This document shows positions 17,917-24,947 of a stretch of DNA of 64,000 nucleotides, one piece after another. Source of the stretch: Aeromonas bivalvium (lineage in GTDB: Bacteria > Pseudomonadota > Gammaproteobacteria > Enterobacterales > Aeromonadaceae). Under the pieces are notes generated by a model. It worked only from the letters and a program-made list of their open reading frames with translations, was not told where the DNA came from and did no database searches. A program made the position numbers and the translations under genes. The stretch spans positions 148,322-212,321 of the forward strand of contig NZ_CDBT01000054.1 of the NCBI RefSeq assembly GCF_000819765.1. The letters are read 5' to 3'. How positions within the stretch are numbered: the first letter of the stretch is position 1; every line of letters begins with the position of its first letter.

Positions 17917-19938
17917 TCAGGCCCCGGTTTCGGGCGGGGTATGCTCGGGGGCGCCGCTCAGCAGATCCTGCCCCTGATCCTGACTCAGCATCAGATAGCG
18001 TTCGTACTGGCGCAGCACATCGGCGCTCAGTTCGTCCCGGGTCAGGTACTGAACGTCATACCCGGCGCGGCCATCGGCGAAGAAGGTGATGGGCTCAAAG
18101 ATGCGGGCCTCGGGATCATGGTTGTGGGTCGCCTCCAGGGGGTTGAAGGCGGGAGCGGGGCGGGCCTCGATGCGTACCCCGTAGCAGAAGTCGCGCCGTC
18201 CCTCCTGGGGCACCAGCAGGTGGCACTGCTGCGCATCCTGCTCGACCCGGCTGGCGAGGCCACGGGTCTCGAACTCCCGGCACAGGGCGGTGAGGGCGGG
18301 CAGTGCTATGTCGCGCAGGAAGTTGCTGGCCTCCTCTTCGGTGGAGGGGCGCAGCAGGTGATCCATGCGGGTGCGCCACTGCTTGCCGTTCCAGAAATCG
18401 GTGGCGGGGGAGAGGCGCCTGGCCGAGTGCTCCTTGTCCGCGATGAGGCCGCGCACCAGACCGAGACAGAGCAGCACCATGATGAGGGCGAACGGCAGGG
18501 CGGCGATGAGGGTCATGGATTGCAGCGCCGCCAGGCCCCCGGTGCTCATCAGGGTGCCGGCGGTGACCCCGAGCAGCAGGGCCCAGAACAGACGCTGCCA
18601 GATGGGGGAGTGCGCCTTGCCCTGGGTGGCGATGTTGTCGATGACGAAGGCCCCCGAGTCGGCGGAGGTGACGAAGAAGACGCTGATGAGGATCACCGCC
18701 AGCGCCGAGGTGATGTCGGCCCCCGGCAAGAGGTCAAAGAAGTTGAACAGCAGGGTGTCTATGTTGCCGACCGAGTCGATGAGGGTCTGACCCCCCGCCT
18801 GCTGGCTGGCCCAGATGGCGGCGTTGCCGAACACCGTCATCCACAGCAGGTTGAAGGCGGTGGGCACGAACAGGACGCCGAGGATGAACTCGCGCAGGGT
18901 GCGCCCGCGGGAGATGCGGGCGATGAAGAGGCCGACGAAGGGGGACCAGGAGATCCACCAGGCCCAGTAGAGCAGGGTCCAGTTGCCAAACCAGCCCGCC
19001 TGGCGGGTCTCGCTGTAGGTGAAGGTGCGGAAGGTGAGCTGGCTTAAAGAGGAGACATAGTTGCCAATGTTCTCGGACAGGGCCCCCAGCAGGTACTGGG
19101 TGGGGCCGGCCACCAGCACGAACAGCAGCAGCACGATGGCGAGGAAGAGGTTGAGCTCTGAGAGGCGTTTGACCCCCTTGTCGAGGCCGGTGACCGCAGA
19201 GATGCCGGCGAGGGCGATGACGACGCCGATGAGGCCGAAGCGAAACAGCTCCCCCGAGGTGTCCATGCCGGTGAGCCGGGTGATCCCCGCCGACAGTTGC
19301 AAGACCCCGTAACCGAGGGTGGTGGCGATGCCGAAGATGGTGCCCACCAGGGCGAACACGTCCACGGCGTGGCCGAGCGGCCCGTGGATCTTCTCCTTGA
19401 AGATGGGGTAGAGGCCCGAGCGTATGGTCAGGGGCAGATTGTAGCGAAAGCCGAAATAGGCCAGCACCAGGCCGACGATGGCGTAGATGGCCCAGGCGTG
19501 AAAGCCCCAGTGGAAGAAGGTGGTGACCATGGCCTCGCGGGCGGCAACCGGGGTCAGGGGCGTCGCCTGGGGCGGAGAGACGAAGTGGGTCATGGGCTCG
19601 CCCACCCCGAAGTACATGAGCCCTATCCCCATGCCGGCGGCAAACAGCATGGCGAGCCAGGAGGTGAAGCTGAACTCGGGGCGCGCGTCGTCCGGTCCGA
19701 GCCGTATGTTGCCGTAACTGCTGAAGGCCAGCACCAGCAGCAGGATCAGGAACATGCCGACCACCAGCACATAGAACCAGCTGAAGTGCTGGGCTATCCA
19801 GCTCTGGCCGTCGCCGAAGAAGCGGGCGGCCGCCTCCGGCGCCAGGGAACAGACGGCCAGCAGCGCCAGGATGAACAGCAGGCCGGGAATGAAAATGGGC
19901 AATGACAGGGTACATCTGGGGGGGCGGGGTGCGGTCAT
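17917..19938 (-). CDS. betT: BCCT-family choline/glycine betaine transporter, BetT-like
   Basis: A 673-residue inner-membrane secondary transporter (E. coli BetT 677) with 12 hydrophobic segments. The BCCT signatures are GMGIGLMYFGVGEPMTHF, FFHWGFHAWAIYAIVGL and the aromatic motif WWISWSPFVGLFIARISRGR. A long hydrophilic C-terminal tail (about residues 500-673) is typical of osmotically regulated BetT-type carriers. The start MTAPRPP at 19938 follows AAGGTG and gives the usual length. No betIBA genes are adjacent, so choline oxidation genes must be elsewhere if choline is the substrate; glycine betaine or carnitine are alternatives. Confidence 0.88.
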   Translation of the reverse strand: MTAPRPPRCTLSLPIFIPGLLFILALLAVCSLAPEAAARFFGDGQSWIAQHFSWFYVLVVGMFLILLLVLAFSSYGNIRLGPDDARPEFSFTSWLAMLFAAGMGIGLMYFGVGEPMTHFVSPPQATPLTPVAAREAMVTTFFHWGFHAWAIYAIVGLVLAYFGFRYNLPLTIRSGLYPIFKEKIHGPLGHAVDVFALVGTIFGIATTLGYGVLQLSAGITRLTGMDTSGELFRFGLIGVVIALAGISAVTGLDKGVKRLSELNLFLAIVLLLFVLVAGPTQYLLGALSENIGNYVSSLSQLTFRTFTYSETRQAGWFGNWTLLYWAWWISWSPFVGLFIARISRGRTLREFILGVLFVPTAFNLLWMTVFGNAAIWASQQAGGQTLIDSVGNIDTLLFNFFDLLPGADITSALAVILISVFFVTSADSGAFVIDNIATQGKAHSPIWQRLFWALLLGVTAGTLMSTGGLAALQSMTLIAALPFALIMVLLCLGLVRGLIADKEHSARRLSPATDFWNGKQWRTRMDHLLRPSTEEEASNFLRDIALPALTALCREFETRGLASRVEQDAQQCHLLVPQEGRRDFCYGVRIEARPAPAFNPLEATHNHDPEARIFEPITFFADGRAGYDVQYLTRDELSADVLRQYERYLMLSQDQGQDLLSGAPEHTPPETGA

Positions 19939-20172
19939 GGGACACCTTGGGGTAGTGGGACTCAAGACACTATAGGGCCATGTGCGCAAAAGAGGGGGAG
20001 TTGTTTGTCAAATCAGACGTTGGCTACCCCCTTTCAAGCTTTCGGTGACGGCGAGACACGGCGCGCACTGACAGGCAAGCGGGATGTGGTTTGTTGATGG
20101 CGCAGATATGCGCGATCACCTCTGCCTGGGGGCTGTCGCCGAGCAGGTCGATGCTGCCCCGGTTTGCCCGGT

Positions 20173-21063
20173 TCAGGGGGCTGGCAGGGACTGGGCGCGG
20201 CAGAAGGTGAGGAAGCGGCGCAGGGCGGCGGAGTGGAACTTCTGCTTGTGCCAGGCGAGAAAGAGCTGGCGGGGGAAGCTCTGGCTCGGGGTGAGTGCCA
20301 CCAGACGGCCGCTGTGCAGCCGATCGGAGACCGCGAGGCGGGAGATAAAGGAGATGCCGAGCTCCTTCTCCACCGCCAGCATCACCGCCTCCAGGGTGTT
20401 GAGTTCGAGTCCCGCCTGCCAGCGCGGCAGGTGGGGCTGGAGCTGCTGCTCGAACTGCTCTCGGCTGCCTGACTGCGCCTCGCGCAGCACCCAGGTCTCA
20501 TCGGCGAGCAGGGAAAGGGGCAACTCCCGCTGCCCCGCCAGGGGGTGGTGGGGGGGGGCGATGATCAGCATTTCGTCTTCGAGCCAGGGCTCGCTCACCA
20601 GATCCGGGTGGTGGTTCTCCCCCTCGATGAGGGCCAGATCCAGCTCGAAGTGGGCCAGGGCATGGCACAAGAGATGGGTGTTGGCGATGGTGACCCTGGG
20701 GGCGGCGCCCAGGGCCTGGGCACTCCCCGCCAGCAGGGTGGGCAACAGGTAGTTGCCTATGGTCTGGCTGGCCCCCAGGCGCAGCTGGCCGCTCGGCTCG
20801 GCGTCAGGGCGAAACAGCTGCTCTATCTCCTGCATCCGGGTCAGCAGCTCCTCGGCGGCCGGTTGCAGCAGGCGTCCCTCGCCGTTGAGCTGGAGCCTGG
20901 GATGCACCCGATCGAACAGCGGGGTGGCGAGCTGGCGCTCCAGCTCCTGCAACGACTGGGAGACGGCCCCCTTGCTGAGGCAGAGCTCGCTCGCCGCGCC
21001 CCCCAGGTTGCCGTGGCGGGCTATGGTGGCGAACACCTTGAGTTGTTGCAGGGTCAGCTTCAT
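20173..21063 (-). CDS. LysR-family transcriptional regulator
   Basis: A 296-residue LTTR. The N-terminal winged HTH is LKVFATIARHGNLGGAASEL with LCLSKGAVSQSLQELERQL (about residues 8-46), followed by a substrate-binding domain with an ELGISFISR segment near residue 235. It is divergent from a TDT-family transporter gene 103 bp away, the usual arrangement for an LTTR controlling its neighbour. The intergenic region has two short palindromes suited to LTTR binding. Weaker possibility: it also affects betT, which lies downstream on the same strand after 234 bp. Confidence 0.92.
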   Translation of the reverse strand: MKLTLQQLKVFATIARHGNLGGAASELCLSKGAVSQSLQELERQLATPLFDRVHPRLQLNGEGRLLQPAAEELLTRMQEIEQLFRPDAEPSGQLRLGASQTIGNYLLPTLLAGSAQALGAAPRVTIANTHLLCHALAHFELDLALIEGENHHPDLVSEPWLEDEMLIIAPPHHPLAGQRELPLSLLADETWVLREAQSGSREQFEQQLQPHLPRWQAGLELNTLEAVMLAVEKELGISFISRLAVSDRLHSGRLVALTPSQSFPRQLFLAWHKQKFHSAALRRFLTFCRAQSLPAP

Positions 21064-21077
21064 GTCGTTTGATTTCC

Positions 21078-21117
21078 CTAAACGCTTAGTTCAATTCATT
21101 TAGATATCGTAAACGAT
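21078..21117. promoter_or_regulatory. putative LysR-type binding sites
   Basis: Two inverted repeats lie between the LysR and TDT genes: CTAAACGCTTAG (21078-21089, arms CTAA/TTAG) and ATCGTAAACGAT (21106-21117, arms ATCGT/ACGAT). Their placement between divergent starts suggests regulator binding. This is inferred from symmetry alone. Confidence 0.4.
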
Positions 21118-21166
21118 AGACCCTCTTTATCCTATACACATCGTCATCAACAAGAGGGTACCCGTC

Positions 21167-22147
21167 ATGATCGCACGCACCCGTCGCTCCCTGGCCGCCG
21201 CCCCGACTCCCATGGCCGGTCTGGCACTCGGGATCGCCAGCCTCGGCTGGTGTTGGGAAAATGCCGGTCAGTTCGATGGCCGCCTGCAACTGCTGGGGGC
21301 CGCCATCGCCGCCGTGCTGCTCCTCGTTCTCACCTTCAAGTTCCTGCTGCACCCGCGTCTGCTGTGGCAGGATCTCGCCCACCCCGTGGTGGGCAGCGTG
21401 GTGCCCACCTATGCCATGGGGACCATGGTGGTCTCCAAGGCGGTGGGGCTGCTGCTCCCGACCCTGGGGCAGGGGCTCTGGCTGTTTGCGGTGGCCATTC
21501 ACCTGGTGTTCCTCGCCACCTTCGTCTGGCACAGGGCCAAGGCGTTTGAAATTCACCACATGGTGCCGAGCTGGTTCGTGCCACCGGTGGGGATCATAGT
21601 GGCGGACGTCGCCTATCCGGGCGGCCCCTTCGCGGCCCTGGCCAATGGCCTGCTCTGGTTCGGCATGGCCTGCTACGGCCTGATGCTGCCGCTGATGCTC
21701 TATCGCCTCATCTTCAGTCACGAGGTGCCGGATGCCGCCAAGCCCACCATCGCCATCCTGGCGGCCCCGGCCAGCCTGTCACTGGCTGGCTACCTCACCG
21801 TGAGCCAGGATCCCTCCCTGCTGCTGGTGGCGGTGCTGCTGGGGATCGCCGTGCTGATGACCGGCATCATCTACCTGGCCTTCATCAAGCTGCTGCGCCT
21901 GCCGTTCTCGCCGGGTTATGCCGCCTTCACCTTCCCCCTGGTGATCGGCGCCACCGCCCTGTTCAAGGTGAGCCAGCTGCTGTCGCAGTGGCCAGAGGCG
22001 GCCCGCTATGGCGAGCAGCTCCATCAACTGGCCTATCTGGAGCTGGGGGTGGCCACCCTGGTGGTGGGATATGTGGCGCTGCGCTACCTGATGTTCTTCC
22101 TGCCCCTGGGTCAGCCCGACGCCTTGGACCAGGCCGTGCGCCGCTGA
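21167..22147 (+). CDS. TDT (TehA/SLAC1-type) transporter
   Basis: A 326-residue inner-membrane protein with about ten hydrophobic helices and no signal peptide. The pattern TPMAGLALGIASLGW at the N-terminus and VPTYAMGTMVVSK (about residues 77-89) place it in the tellurite-resistance/dicarboxylate transporter (TDT) family, which includes TehA and SLAC1 anion channels. Substrates range from malate to small anions, so the substrate is unknown. The start is an ATG following AAGAGGGTACCCGTC. It is probably activated by the divergent LysR regulator. A terminator follows 23 bp after the stop. Confidence 0.87.
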   Translation: MIARTRRSLAAAPTPMAGLALGIASLGWCWENAGQFDGRLQLLGAAIAAVLLLVLTFKFLLHPRLLWQDLAHPVVGSVVPTYAMGTMVVSKAVGLLLPTLGQGLWLFAVAIHLVFLATFVWHRAKAFEIHHMVPSWFVPPVGIIVADVAYPGGPFAALANGLLWFGMACYGLMLPLMLYRLIFSHEVPDAAKPTIAILAAPASLSLAGYLTVSQDPSLLLVAVLLGIAVLMTGIIYLAFIKLLRLPFSPGYAAFTFPLVIGATALFKVSQLLSQWPEAARYGEQLHQLAYLELGVATLVVGYVALRYLMFFLPLGQPDALDQAVRR

Positions 22148-22170
22148 CGATGAGCGTCATCCTCCAGCCA

Positions 22171-22200
22171 CAGACCCCGTCTTGCGGGGTCTGTCTCATT
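22171..22200 (+). terminator. terminator of TDT gene
   Basis: A 9-bp stem, CAGACCCCG (22171-22179) with CGGGGTCTG (22185-22193), is followed by TCTCATT. The U-tract is weak. Confidence 0.7.
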
Positions 22201-22340
22201 CTGGTGACGGGAGAGTATCGCCCTGCTCAGGCCATCCATCGCCATGTGACTGGCATGTTCAGCCACCATGGGGAGGCGACCCAACGGCAAAACCCATGGA
22301 TGGTGGTGGGGCTGGCGGGCGAGGGTATGGCATGAAAAGA

Positions 22341-22363
22341 CCATCCCCCAGGTCGGGGGATGG
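22341..22363 (-). terminator. terminator of the ldt-DUF481 operon
   Basis: A 9-bp perfect stem, CCATCCCCC/GGGGGATGG with a 5-base loop. On the minus strand it is followed by TCTTTTCAT. It lies 90 bp past the DUF481 stop. Confidence 0.75.
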
Positions 22364-22452
22364 TGGTGATGGCGGCCACGAGGGCGCGCGACTGGCTTCC
22401 CGGCTCGGCGCTATCCGGCTTATGGTTGGTGCCCGGATGAGGGGCGGCGCCC

Positions 22453-23454
22453 CTAGAAGCTGGCCCCCAGGCTGATGTATTGCCGCCACTCCTTGCCATC
22501 TATGCCAATCCGGCCATCGGGCCCATTGAACCAGGCGTCGTCCCAGTCGAGCTCGCTGGACCAGGAGAGGCGCACGTTGTCGTTGAAGTAGTAGCGCATG
22601 CCGATGCTGCCGTTGACGCTCTGGTTGAGGGTAAACAGCGGCGTGTCCTGATCCAGGTACTTGATATAGGTGCCCTTGCTAAACAGTTCGACCTGCTCGT
22701 TCCAGACAGGTTGGCGATAGTCCCAGCCGAGGTTGGCGAAGGGGTAGGAGGCGTGCAGCTTGCCAAACAGTTCCATGATGGCGTCGTTGTCATCACTCCA
22801 ATAGGCGTGACGTACCCCGCCCTGGGCGATGAGTTCGAGGCGGCGCTTCTTGTCGTTCCAGAAGCGGTAGCCCGGGCCAGAACCAAGGTCCAGAGAGAGG
22901 TAGTTGGTGTCGATCAGGTCGTACTCGTAATCCAGCGAGCTGCGCCAGAACCAGTTCTGATCGAAGAAAACATCGACGATGGGCTTGAGCTGGTAGTCAT
23001 GGTTGTCGGTCTTGCCGTCCGTGGTTTCGTAGTTGTATTCCCCCTCCAGGGTGTAACGCCAATCCATGTTGGCGACCTCCAGATTGCCCTTGAGGTTGAC
23101 GTCATTGCTCCTGCTGGTGTTGCTCTTGAGCTTGATGTTGACGTCGCCGTTGCCCGTCATGTGCCAGGTGCGCTCGGCATTCCCGAGGGGGCTGAAGTCT
23201 ATCCCCCCCTTGGCGGTCGGCTTGGGCTTGTAGGGCTTGTCGAGCCGCCAGCGCATGATGGCGCTGCGTTCTATGGTGAGGGGCTGGCCATAGGGCAGCT
23301 TGATGCGCACCATCTTGTCGGTCATCTCCTCGACCTTGCCGCTCAGGCGATCGCCGTTGTGCATCCAGAGGATGTCGGCGCCATGGAGCGGGCCGGCCCC
23401 CAGCAGGAGGCAGAGAATGAGCAGGGGCCGCAGCCGGGTCACAGAGTTCATCAT
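22453..23454 (-). CDS. DUF481 outer-membrane protein (YdiY-like)
   Basis: A 333-residue protein with a signal peptide (about residues 1-25, ending GPLHGA). A short N-terminal region, ILWMHNGDRLSGKVEEM, is common to DUF481 proteins. After it comes a long beta-strand-rich region with alternating aromatic residues (DYQLKPIVDVFFDQNWFWR, RRLELIAQGGVRHAYW) and a C-terminal Phe. It is predicted to be an outer-membrane barrel, possibly salt- or acid-inducible like YdiY. It starts 8 bp after the stop of the L,D-transpeptidase gene, so the two are probably cotranscribed. Confidence 0.85.
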   Translation of the reverse strand: MMNSVTRLRPLLILCLLLGAGPLHGADILWMHNGDRLSGKVEEMTDKMVRIKLPYGQPLTIERSAIMRWRLDKPYKPKPTAKGGIDFSPLGNAERTWHMTGNGDVNIKLKSNTSRSNDVNLKGNLEVANMDWRYTLEGEYNYETTDGKTDNHDYQLKPIVDVFFDQNWFWRSSLDYEYDLIDTNYLSLDLGSGPGYRFWNDKKRRLELIAQGGVRHAYWSDDNDAIMELFGKLHASYPFANLGWDYRQPVWNEQVELFSKGTYIKYLDQDTPLFTLNQSVNGSIGMRYYFNDNVRLSWSSELDWDDAWFNGPDGRIGIDGKEWRQYISLGASF

Positions 23455-23462
23455 GGCGCGGC

Positions 23463-24377
23463 TCAGCCACCCACCAGCAGCGGCATGCCGATCTTGCGTT
23501 CCAGCGCCAGGCTGGCCTGACCCGCATCGACCTCGGGGGCGTCGATAAAGCCCTTGACCGCCGGGCTCAGCACCAGGGGGGCGCCTTGCTCCAGCTCGAG
23601 TTCGGTGCGAGACAGGGGGGAGTGCACCTCCAGCCAGCGGCTGCCGTCGGGCTCGATGGCGCCCTTGACCGGCTGGTTGATGACGCGAACCTGGGTACCG
23701 AGCGGCACCATGGCAAACAGGGACTCGATGTCATCGGGACGCAGGCGGATGCAGCCGGCGCTGACCCTCAACCCCACGCCGAACGCCTTGTTGGTGCCGT
23801 GGATGAGGTAGTCCTTGTTGCCATACCCCAATCGCATGGCGAATTTGCCAAGGGGATTGTCCGGGCCCGGGGGCACCACGGCGGGCAGGTCTATGCCCTT
23901 TTGCTCCAGCCAGGACTTGCGCACCATGGGGCCGGGGGTCCAGGTGGGATTCGGGTTCTTGGCGATGACTGTGGTGGTCATTTCCGGGGTTTCGCGGCCT
24001 ATGTCGCCTATGCCGATGGGCAGCACCACTACCTCTGACTTGCCCTTGGGGAAGTAATAGAGCCGCAGCTCCGGCAGGTTGATGACGATCCCCTCCCGCG
24101 GTACGTCCGGCAGCAGCATCTGGGTCGGCAGGGTCAGGCGGGTGCCTGGCTTGGGCAGATAGGGGTCGACCCCGGGATTGGCCTCCAGCAGAGCGAGGAA
24201 ACCTGTCTGGGTGCGTGCCCCGATCAATTCCAGGTGATCCCCCTGTTGCACTATGTAGTCTTCGGGGGCGCCGATGAGGCGGCTGTTGGCCTCGGGCAGG
24301 GGATAACGGGTGGCGAGGGCAGAGCCTGCCCAGCAGGCGGTCAGGAGCGGCAGCAGAATACGCAAGTTGAGCATCAT
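23463..24377 (-). CDS. periplasmic L,D-transpeptidase (ErfK/YbiS family)
   Basis: A 304-residue exported enzyme that either links Braun-type lipoprotein to peptidoglycan or makes 3-3 crosslinks. The signal peptide covers about residues 1-22. A LysM-like segment, EDYIVQQGDHLELIGARTQ, runs at about 39-57. The YkuD catalytic domain ends in HGTNKAFGVGLRVSAGCIRL, with the nucleophilic Cys in SAGCIRL and the partner His in the same motif. The start at 24377 gives a proper signal peptide; longer readings run into the tRNA region and are rejected. It forms an operon with the DUF481 gene. Confidence 0.93.
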   Translation of the reverse strand: MMLNLRILLPLLTACWAGSALATRYPLPEANSRLIGAPEDYIVQQGDHLELIGARTQTGFLALLEANPGVDPYLPKPGTRLTLPTQMLLPDVPREGIVINLPELRLYYFPKGKSEVVVLPIGIGDIGRETPEMTTTVIAKNPNPTWTPGPMVRKSWLEQKGIDLPAVVPPGPDNPLGKFAMRLGYGNKDYLIHGTNKAFGVGLRVSAGCIRLRPDDIESLFAMVPLGTQVRVINQPVKGAIEPDGSRWLEVHSPLSRTELELEQGAPLVLSPAVKGFIDAPEVDAGQASLALERKIGMPLLVGG

Positions 24378-24616
24378 GAGTCCAAGTCGTCGAAACGGGT
24401 CCCTCTGGGAGGGGAAATTGAGGGCGAAATTGTCAACCAATCGGGCCGTGAAAGCCAGTCCGGCAGTCGAAGCAGGGAGGGGGCGCCCCTGCCCGGGCCG
24501 AGCTGGGAGCCAGTCAGGTCTAGCTTGTCGTCTGGCGAGGGAAGAGGCCCTGGCGCAGCGAGCCGCCCAGGATGGCGTATTTCTATCCAGTCGGTTGATC
24601 TTCAAAGAGATTGAGA

Positions 24617-24646
24617 TTGATCTTCGCGCCGGGAGTGAGTCAGAAT
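24617..24646 (+). promoter_or_regulatory. putative tRNA-Ser promoter
   Basis: TTGATC (24617-24622), an 18-bp spacer and CAGAAT (24641-24646), followed by a GC-rich discriminator just before the tRNA gene. Weak -10 match; called by position. Confidence 0.35.
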
Positions 24647-24655
24647 AGCCGCCAC

Positions 24656-24745
24656 GGAGAGATGCCGGAGTGGCCGAACGGGATTGACTCGAAATCAATT
24701 GTGGCAGCAATGCCACCCAGGGTTCGAATCCCTGTCTCTCCGCCA
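24656..24745 (+). tRNA. tRNA-Ser (anticodon CGA)
   Basis: A 90-nt class II tRNA. The acceptor stem GGAGAGA pairs with TCTCTCC and is followed by discriminator G and an encoded CCA. The anticodon stem-loop ATTGA-CTCGAAA-TCAAT places anticodon CGA at 24690-24692, reading UCG. The long variable arm and the T-loop GGTTCGAATCC are as expected for tRNA-Ser. No integrase or attachment-site repeat was found next to it. Confidence 0.97.
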
Positions 24746-24751
24746 CATACC

Positions 24752-24783
24752 AAGCCCAACCTGTTGCAGGTTGGGCTTTTTGC
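24752..24783 (+). terminator. tRNA-Ser terminator
   Basis: A stem AAGCCCAACCTG/CAGGTTGGGCTT with a TTG loop is followed by TTT. It starts 7 bp after the tRNA. Confidence 0.9.
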
Positions 24784-24830
24784 TGTCTGCCTTTTCCCGC
24801 CCAGGCCGGCCGCCGTGTTGCATGGGGGGC

Positions 24831-24873
24831 GTGCCATTTCACGGGGCGGTGCCATTTCACGGGGCGGTGCCAT
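24831..24873 (+). repeat. 18-bp tandem repeat, 2.4 copies
   Basis: GTGCCATTTCACGGGGCG occurs at 24831-24848 and 24849-24866, followed by a partial GTGCCAT. The repeats are perfect and lie in the noncoding gap between tRNA-Ser and the end of the synthase-like gene. Confidence 0.9.
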
Positions 24874-24947
24874 GGTCGGCTCATCGTGACCGTGTCGGTC
24901 GCAGCCCTGTCAGCTGAGGCCACCAGCCCGACGGACTGGCTTGGGGG

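Noticed and set aside
24656..24745. tRNA-Ser as a genomic-island attachment site
   Set aside because: No integrase gene, phage genes or repeated tRNA 3' end is seen on either side within the window.
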